A DNA stretch of 7,853 nucleotides from Rhodospirillales bacterium. Lineage in GTDB: Bacteria > Pseudomonadota > Alphaproteobacteria > Acetobacterales > Acetobacteraceae. The translations under genes and the position numbers were made by a program. Under the pieces are notes generated by a model that did not search any database, was not told where the DNA came from, and saw only the letters and a program-made list of their open reading frames with translations. Below are positions 1 through 4,110 of this stretch, piece after piece (positions within the stretch are counted from its first letter, which is position 1; each line of letters opens with the position of its first letter). Where the stretch lies: NCBI GenBank assembly GCA_025352915.1, contig JANXSA010000410.1, forward strand, positions 1 to 7,853, in the 5' to 3' direction.

Positions 1-704
1 CCCGCCACCGACATCAGCACCAACGCCGCAAACATCCGCGGAATCTGTAACCGATACCCCGACTCCAAAACCCGATACGCCAGCCCCGATGCAAAACCCC
101 CCGCTCCCGCCACAAACTCCGCCACCACCGCCCCCACCAGCGCCAGCCCGCCCGAAATCCGCAACCCCGCGAGAAAATACGGCAACGCCGCCGGCAACCG
201 CAAAAGCCTCAACGTCGCCCACCTCCCAGCCCCATTCAGCCGGAACAAATCCAGCAATTCCCCCGAGGCCGACGCCAACCCAATCGCCGTGCTTGAAAAA
301 ATCGGAAAAAACGCCACGATCACCGCACAAACCACCAACGCCGCGAACGGATCCCCCACCCACGCGATAATCAACGGCGCAATCGCCACCACCGGCGTCA
401 CCTGCAACGCCACCGCCCAAGGCTCGATCGCCGCCCGCGCCCAGCGGCTCGCCGTGATCGCCACCGCCAGCCCAACCCCCAGCACCACCGAAACCGCCAG
501 CGCCACAAACGTCACCACCAGCGTCGACACCAACGACCCCAGCAACACCCCCGGCGCCGCCCAAAACGCCCCCCAAATCGCCACCGGCCCCGGCACCAGA
601 TACGCCGGCACCCCCGTCGCCCACACCGCCCCCTGCCACAGCACCAGCGCCGCCACCCCAGCCACCACCGGCGGCCACCTGCTCACGCCATCCCCGCTCT
701 TCAC
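1..704 (-). CDS. ABC transporter permease, SsuC/TauC/ThiX-like (C-terminus cut off by window edge)
   Basis: Inner-membrane permease subunit of the importer encoded by this operon. About 234 codons are visible and read as a very hydrophobic protein with several membrane spans (for example the stretches AGVAALVLW, VVTFVALAVSVVLGVG and PFAALVVCAVIVAFF). The segment ITASRWARAAIEPW, then TPVVAIAPLIIAWVGDPF, then the EAA-type cytoplasmic loop (LNGAGRWATLRLLRLPAALP), which docks on the ATPase, is the usual order in the nitrate/sulfonate/thiamine-precursor permease family. That family is about 250-260 residues long, so roughly 20 residues are missing on the left. No usable ATG exists: the ATG at 691 hits TGA two codons later. 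I chose GTG at 704, which makes a GTGA overlap with the ATPase stop (703-701). GTG at 686, preceded by a purine-rich GAAGAGCGGGGA, is a good alternative. Translational coupling to the ATPase is likely. The transported substrate cannot be read from this protein. Confidence 0.88.
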   Translation of the reverse strand, partial: MKSGDGVSRWPPVVAGVAALVLWQGAVWATGVPAYLVPGPVAIWGAFWAAPGVLLGSLVSTLVVTFVALAVSVVLGVGLAVAITASRWARAAIEPWAVALQVTPVVAIAPLIIAWVGDPFAALVVCAVIVAFFPIFSSTAIGLASASGELLDLFRLNGAGRWATLRLLRLPAALPYFLAGLRISGGLALVGAVVAEFVAGAGGFASGLAYRVLESGYRLQIPRMFAALVLMSVA

Positions 705-1435
705 GGCAGGACTGCCCGCAACACCCCAGACACCTCGCTCACCAGCGCCGCATACGCCGGCGAAAACCGCGCCCCCGCCACCAGCGGCGAGCCAATTTCC
801 CGCACAATCCGCCCCGGCCGGGCAGACATCACCACAATCCGCCGCGCCAGAAACGCCGCCTCGTAAATCGAATGCGTCACAAAAACCACCGTGCACCCAA
901 CCGCGCGCCAAACCCCCAACAGATCATCCTGCAACCCATGCCGGGTGAACTCGTCCAGCGCCGCAAACGGCTCATCCATCAACAAAACCCGCGGCCGCCC
1001 AACCAGCGCCCGCGCAATCGAAACCCGCATCCGCATCCCCCCGGACAACTCCCCCGGCCGCGCCCCCTCAAACCCCGCCAACCCAACCCGCGCCAACGCC
1101 GCCTCAACATCCCCCCGCGCCGCCGCCCAACCAACCCCGCGCAACCGTAACGGTAACCAAACATTCTCCGCCGCACTCGCCCACGGCAACAACGTCGCAT
1201 CCTGAAACACAAACCCAATCTCGCCCGCCCCCGGCGCCCCGCCCGCCCAGCGCAACACCCCTTCATCCGGCGCGTCCAGCCCAGCAATCAACCGCAGCAA
1301 CGTCGACTTCCCGCACCCCGAAGGCCCCAGCAACGCCACAAAATCCCCCGCCGCAACCTCCAGCGAAACGCCCCTCAGCGCCTCAACCCCATTGCCGAAC
1401 CGCCGCCCAACGCCGTCGATGGACAAAAAAGTCAT
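701..1435 (-). CDS. ABC transporter ATP-binding protein (nitrate/sulfonate/thiamine-precursor importer class)
   Basis: Cytoplasmic ATPase that powers the importer. All hallmark motifs are present in its 244 residues: Walker A GPSGCGKST (37-45), Q-loop glutamine in VFQD (Q78), signature LSGGM (130-134), Walker B VLLMDEP (150-156), D-loop ALD (159-161) and H-loop histidine in VTHSIYEA (H188). The text following the Q-loop (LLPWASAAENV) and the FATRHGLQ-like stretch after Walker B (here FTRHGLQ) are typical of the SsuB/TauB/ThiZ branch, and the length is normal for it. The signature is LSGGM rather than the commoner LSGGQ, which is often seen in this branch. The start at 1435 lies only 7 bases from the repeat element at 1443-1590, and I see no Shine-Dalgarno sequence in front of it, so its translation may be weak or depend on upstream translation. 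The stop overlaps the GTG start of the permease. Confidence 0.95.
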   Translation of the reverse strand: MTFLSIDGVGRRFGNGVEALRGVSLEVAAGDFVALLGPSGCGKSTLLRLIAGLDAPDEGVLRWAGGAPGAGEIGFVFQDATLLPWASAAENVWLPLRLRGVGWAAARGDVEAALARVGLAGFEGARPGELSGGMRMRVSIARALVGRPRVLLMDEPFAALDEFTRHGLQDDLLGVWRAVGCTVVFVTHSIYEAAFLARRIVVMSARPGRIVREIGSPLVAGARFSPAYAALVSEVSGVLRAVLP

Positions 1436-1442
1436 GACGAAG

Positions 1443-1590
1443 AAAAAATCTTCTTTTTGTGAACAAAAAGAAGCAAAAAAACTTCATCCATTAAGAAAAA
1501 ATCCGTCATCCTGAGCGGAGCGAAGGACCCACGCTTCTTTCTTCCTTAAACGGATAAAAGTTTTTTGGTTCTTTTTTTCAAAAAAGAACA
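1443..1590. repeat. Composite palindromic intergenic element, copy 1
   Basis: This 148-base AT-rich block sits between the PRTase-HAD stop (1597) and the ATPase start (1435) and fills that gap to within 7 bases on each side. Its left arm (1443-1493) matches 2540-2590 with one mismatch, and its right arm (1552-1590) is identical to 2678-2716. Each arm holds its own hairpin: TTCTTTTTGT/ACAAAAAGAA (1451-1460 with 1463-1472, plus a closing C-G pair) and GTTCTTTTTT/AAAAAAGAAC (1568-1577 with 1580-1589). The two arms are also roughly inverted copies of each other. The core (1505-1528) begins GTCATCCTGAG and looks like a dispersed repeat that I recall from many proteobacterial genomes. No target duplication or transposase is visible. 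Confidence 0.85.
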
Positions 1591-1596
1591 ACTTTC

Positions 1597-2535
1597 TCAC
1601 CTCTGCACCGCCGCACCCACCACAAAATGCCGCGCCTCCTCCGCGCACCACCAGCTCACCACCAGATGCGGTGCATGAACCGCAATCCGTATCGCCTGCT
1701 CCGCCTCGCTCTCGACAAAATGCGTGCACCCCCAGTGCGTCGCCGCCGCGGCTTTATACCGCGCCACCGAATCCAGATCGGTCGAAACCCCCACCGGCCG
1801 CATCTGCACCGCCAACCCGCCATGCCCATGCCGCGCCAACCAATCCCGCGTCATCGCCTCATCGCTCTCCGGCCGCCCGGTAATCACCACCGCCCGCGCG
1901 GGCGAAAAATCCGGCAACCGCGCAAACGGCGCCAAATCCTGCCGCCGCGCCAGCGCATCGGCCAAATCCGCGTCATACTCCGCCCGCAAGATATCCGGCA
2001 AAAACACCCCATCCAGATCCAGGCCCACAAACGGCGCCTCATGCGCCCGATCCGCCGCCTCCCCTTGCGCCCGATGCGCCCGAGCCGCCGGCGTCGCCTC
2101 CCCGCGCTCCCACGGCAGCCGGAAATACTCCGTCATCGGATGCGACAAATCCGGCACCAGCCCCGTCGTCTCGGGGTCATGCACAATCGTCAAACTCAGC
2201 GTCGCACACCCCGAAGCCGCCAAATCCCCCAGCACCGCCCGCATCGTCGCCCCGGTGGCACAACAATCATCCACCACCAAAACCCGCCCCTGTGGCTTTT
2301 CACCGTACCAAACCACCCTGCCGCGCGCCCGCTCCCACCCCACCATGAATAGCGGCAACGCCAACATCGCCGCCGCCATCGTCCCCGGCACCAGCCCCCC
2401 GCGCACAATCGCCACCACCGCATCCGGCCGCCACGAAGCCGCCCGATCCATCAGGGCGGCCACCATCCGCTCGGCCTGGTCATAGCCAATAAAATGCGGC
2501 GCCCGGCTGGTGTCCAAGCCCTTCCAAGATGTCAT
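1597..2535 (-). CDS. Phosphoribosyltransferase fused to a HAD-like hydrolase domain
   Basis: A 312-residue two-domain enzyme, presumably cytoplasmic. The N-terminal half is a type I phosphoribosyltransferase: RGGLVPG at 45-51 is the first PRPP-contact loop and VLVVDDCCATGAT at 85-97 is the PRPP-binding signature with its paired aspartates (89-90). Such enzymes attach ribose-5-phosphate from PRPP to a base. The C-terminal half looks HAD-like: DLDG at 173-176 (motif I), VVITGRPE at 216-223 (motif II threonine 219) and lysine 261 as a possible motif III. The motif IV region reads HFVESEAEQA (272-281), with acidic residues where an aspartate pair is usual, so phosphatase activity is plausible but unproven. 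Single-domain relatives of either half are about 150-200 residues, so this is a real fusion. It lies between the binding protein and the ATPase of an importer, which suggests it acts on the imported compound. The start at 2535 is 4 bases from a repeat element and lacks a Shine-Dalgarno sequence. Confidence 0.85.
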   Translation of the reverse strand: MTSWKGLDTSRAPHFIGYDQAERMVAALMDRAASWRPDAVVAIVRGGLVPGTMAAAMLALPLFMVGWERARGRVVWYGEKPQGRVLVVDDCCATGATMRAVLGDLAASGCATLSLTIVHDPETTGLVPDLSHPMTEYFRLPWERGEATPAARAHRAQGEAADRAHEAPFVGLDLDGVFLPDILRAEYDADLADALARRQDLAPFARLPDFSPARAVVITGRPESDEAMTRDWLARHGHGGLAVQMRPVGVSTDLDSVARYKAAAATHWGCTHFVESEAEQAIRIAVHAPHLVVSWWCAEEARHFVVGAAVQR

Positions 2536-2539
2536 AAGT

Positions 2540-2716
2540 AAAAAATCTTCTTTTTGTGAACAAAAAGAAGCAAAAAAACTTTATCCATTAGAAACAACTT
2601 CCTCTCCACTTGGGGGAGAGGGTTGGGGTGAGGGGTAGGCATCAAGACGAGCATCGCCATCCCAATAATAATTTTATGGATAAAAGTTTTTTGGTTCTTT
2701 TTTTCAAAAAAGAACA
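2540..2716. repeat. Composite palindromic intergenic element, copy 2
   Basis: The second copy of the element at 1443-1590, 177 bases long. It fills the gap between the binding-protein stop (2720) and the PRTase-HAD start (2535), leaving 3 and 4 bases. The arms (2540-2590 and 2678-2716) match copy 1 almost perfectly, but the core is unrelated: it contains CCTCTCC-N7-GGAGAGG (2601-2607 with 2615-2621) followed by GGTTGGGGTGAGGGG. Read on the minus strand that core gives the peptide HPNPLPQVER, which I recall as the trace of another widely dispersed proteobacterial repeat. The left-arm hairpin (2547-2557 with 2560-2570) is followed, in the direction of operon transcription, by a run of T, so the transcript carries a terminator-like structure just before the next start codon. 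Confidence 0.85.
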
Positions 2717-2719
2717 TGC

Positions 2720-3715
2720 TTACTTCTTCATCTCTATCCCTACCCGCTTATTCACAAACCGCGTCGTAAACCCCTTGGAAATATCAATCCCCGGCTTGTA
2801 AACCCCCACTGCCACCTGCGAAGCATAGAACGCCGCCCACCGCGCGTCGGTCATCGCCCCGATCCCCATCGTCAGCGCATCCCCGGAATCCACGATCCCG
2901 CGCGCCTTCATCACTCCGCGGGCAAAGTCGATCAGGTCCTGCGGCATTTCCGGATTGGCCTCGCGGATCAATTTGTCCCCCGGCGCGGGATCGCCATAGA
3001 GATACGAGTACCACCCCTCCAACGACGCATCGATGAACCGCTGCACCAGCTCCGGCCGTCCCTCCACCAGCTTGCGCGAGGTGGTGACGATGTTGGTGTA
3101 CCCGAGATACCCGGCATCGCTCAGCATCATCACCTTCGGCACAATCCCCGATTCCTTCTGGATCAGATACGGCTCCGAGCTGAGATAACCCTGCTGCACC
3201 AGGTTCTTGTTGGCAATGAACGGCGCCATGTTGAAGGTGTACGGCCGGATCTGCTCATCGCTATAGCCATACTTCGCCGCCAGGAACCGCCACCACCCGT
3301 TGCGCGTATCCGCCCCGATCGCCACCGGCTTGCCCTTCAGCGATTCGAACGTGTCGCTGCCCACATTGGGATGCGCGATCAGCACCGCCAGCTCCTTCTG
3401 GAACACCGCCGCCACCGCCATATACGGCAGCCCCTCGGCCGCGAACTCGATCGCCCGCCCGCCGCCCAGGTTGAAATCCAGGTTCCCCGCCATCATCAAC
3501 TGCATGTGGTTCACCTGCGGTCCGCCTTGCCGGATCGTCACCTGCAAGCCCCGCTTGGCATAAAACCCGTTCGCCACGGCTTGATAGTATCCGCCGTACT
3601 CCGCCTCGGCCACCCAATCGAGCCCGAACGTGATCCGCTCCTGCCCCATGGCCGGATGCGAGATCACCCCGGCTGCCGCCAGCACTGTCATCAGCATCGC
3701 TTTCGCCAGCATCAT
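2720..3715 (-). CDS. ABC transporter substrate-binding protein, NMT1/THI5-like
   Basis: Periplasmic binding protein of the importer, 331 residues. It begins with a signal peptide: a short basic start (MMLAKA), a hydrophobic stretch (MLMTVLAAAGVI) and a likely cut after AMG at residue 24. The mature protein opens with ITFGLDWVAEAEYGGYYQA, then NGFYAKRGLQVTIRQGG, the typical N-terminal strand and helix of NMT1/THI5-like proteins (COG0715 class), which bind nitrate, sulfonates, riboflavin or thiamine pyrimidine precursors. Length is normal. The reading frame stays open upstream to 3964, but that extension is arginine-rich and unlike protein. ATG at 3715 has a GAGGGGG ribosome site about 8 bases upstream and gives the signal peptide, so I start there. 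It is the first gene of the leftward operon. The identity of the ligand cannot be read directly; the neighbouring phosphoribosyltransferase favours a base-like compound. Confidence 0.92.
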   Translation of the reverse strand: MMLAKAMLMTVLAAAGVISHPAMGQERITFGLDWVAEAEYGGYYQAVANGFYAKRGLQVTIRQGGPQVNHMQLMMAGNLDFNLGGGRAIEFAAEGLPYMAVAAVFQKELAVLIAHPNVGSDTFESLKGKPVAIGADTRNGWWRFLAAKYGYSDEQIRPYTFNMAPFIANKNLVQQGYLSSEPYLIQKESGIVPKVMMLSDAGYLGYTNIVTTSRKLVEGRPELVQRFIDASLEGWYSYLYGDPAPGDKLIREANPEMPQDLIDFARGVMKARGIVDSGDALTMGIGAMTDARWAAFYASQVAVGVYKPGIDISKGFTTRFVNKRVGIEMKK

Positions 3716-3861
3716 CGGTCGATCCCCCTCACAGGCCCACGCAATGTCGGCAGCATGTTGGTTCCAACGCCGGCTTGTCGAGTGCCGGTGACGACGCTTG
3801 CGCCGGCTCGTATCACGTCGCGGGCAAAGGCGTGTCGGACCAATTTCGAGACGATCGTCAT
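3712..3861 (-). CDS. Possible 49-residue leader ORF overlapping the binding-protein start
   Basis: A small frame, MTIVSKLVRHAFARDVIRAG at its N-terminus, ends with TGA at 3714-3712. That stop overlaps the ATG of the binding protein at 3715-3713 as ATGA, the usual sign of translational coupling. About two thirds of its codons end in G or C, and its composition looks more like protein than the competing arginine-rich frame. A candidate -10 box (TATACT) lies about 17 bases upstream of its ATG. Against it: no Shine-Dalgarno sequence, no recognised family, and the downstream gene has its own good ribosome site. It may be a regulatory leader or chance. Confidence 0.22.
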   Translation of the reverse strand: MTIVSKLVRHAFARDVIRAGASVVTGTRQAGVGTNMLPTLRGPVRGIDR

Positions 3862-3877
3862 GGCGGCGCGTCGTTGT

Positions 3878-3904
3878 AGTATATTGAGCGAAATCGCTAC
3901 GCAA
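3878..3904 (-). promoter_or_regulatory. Candidate promoter of the leftward ABC transporter operon, with internal dyad
   Basis: On the minus strand a TATACT box (3883-3878) follows TTGCGT (3904-3899) with a short 15-base spacer. A 12-base dyad, AGCGA-AA-TCGCT on the plus strand (3887-3898), fills the spacer and could be a repressor site. Transcription would start near 3870, giving a leader of about 155 bases before the binding-protein ATG. The -35 match and spacing are poor, so this is tentative. Confidence 0.3.
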
Positions 3905-4075
3905 TAATGGTTCGTCGCGATATGACGGTAATATAATGTATTTAGATTCTTTGTACCTCGACATGAATAGAAATAATCGCTATTCAATATAAATCATCCG
4001 CGGTGATAATTCATTGCGGTCCGCGAATTGTACTTAGATTCGAAGGCTGGTCGCACCCCGAGGTGCAGATGTGTG

Positions 4076-4102
4076 CTGAGCAGCGACCGGCTGCTACAGG
4101 AG
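4076..4102 (+). promoter_or_regulatory. Ribosome site of the beta-helix/Hint gene within a small hairpin
   Basis: The sequence AGGAGA (4098-4103) lies 7 bases before ATG 4111 and fixes the start of the beta-helix gene. Just upstream AGCAGC (4079-4084) can pair with GCTGCT (4090-4095). With one bulged base the stem extends to CTG (4076-4078) and CAG (4097-4099), touching the first bases of the ribosome site. A second short hairpin, GCACC-N4-GGTGC, lies at 4053-4066. Partial masking of the ribosome site is possible. Confidence 0.35.
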
Positions 4103-4110
4103 AAATCCCC

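Larger units (their letters stand above)
3862..4110. promoter_or_regulatory. AT-rich divergent intergenic control region
   Basis: The stretch between the leftward ABC operon and the rightward beta-helix/Hint gene is far richer in A and T than the rest of the window, especially 3880-4015. It holds a dyad TGAATAG-N9-CTATTCA (3964-3970 with 3980-3986), whose arm centres are 16 bases apart, and a second dyad AATTC-N12-GAATT (4008-4012 with 4025-4029) around GCGG-T-CCGC. Possible rightward -10 boxes are TATAAT (3932-3937) and TATAAA (3988-3993), but neither has a convincing -35 partner. I saw no thi-box (CTGAGA) or other riboswitch signature on either strand. It most likely carries two divergent promoters and at least one regulator site. 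Confidence 0.5.

Noticed and set aside
1..948. Plus-strand proline/threonine-rich frames in 89-948
   Set aside because: They are shadows of the permease and ATPase genes; the minus strand shows clear family motifs throughout.
1484..1729. Short minus-strand frame giving FFFEKKNQKTFIRLRKKE and LRSAQDD
   Set aside because: It is the translation of repeat copy 1 plus an out-of-frame piece of the PRTase-HAD gene.
1443..2716. CRISPR array or insertion sequence
   Set aside because: There are only two copies about 1 kb apart, with genes between them, no transposase and no target duplication at the element ends.
2532..2717. 61-residue minus-strand frame with HPNPLPQVER
   Set aside because: It lies wholly within repeat copy 2; such peptides are known traces of dispersed repeats, not genes.
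3716..3964. N-terminal extension of the binding protein
   Set aside because: The extension is arginine-rich and would place the signal peptide inside the protein. The ribosome site and signal sequence at 3715 fix a later start.
3716..3990. TPP or purine riboswitch upstream of the NMT1-type operon
   Set aside because: I looked for a CTGAGA thi-box and the purine-aptamer core on the minus strand and found neither. A covariance-model search would be decisive.
4003..4110. N-terminal extension of the beta-helix/Hint protein
   Set aside because: AGGAGA before ATG 4111 and the start of the beta-helix fold at that methionine make the upstream part leader sequence.
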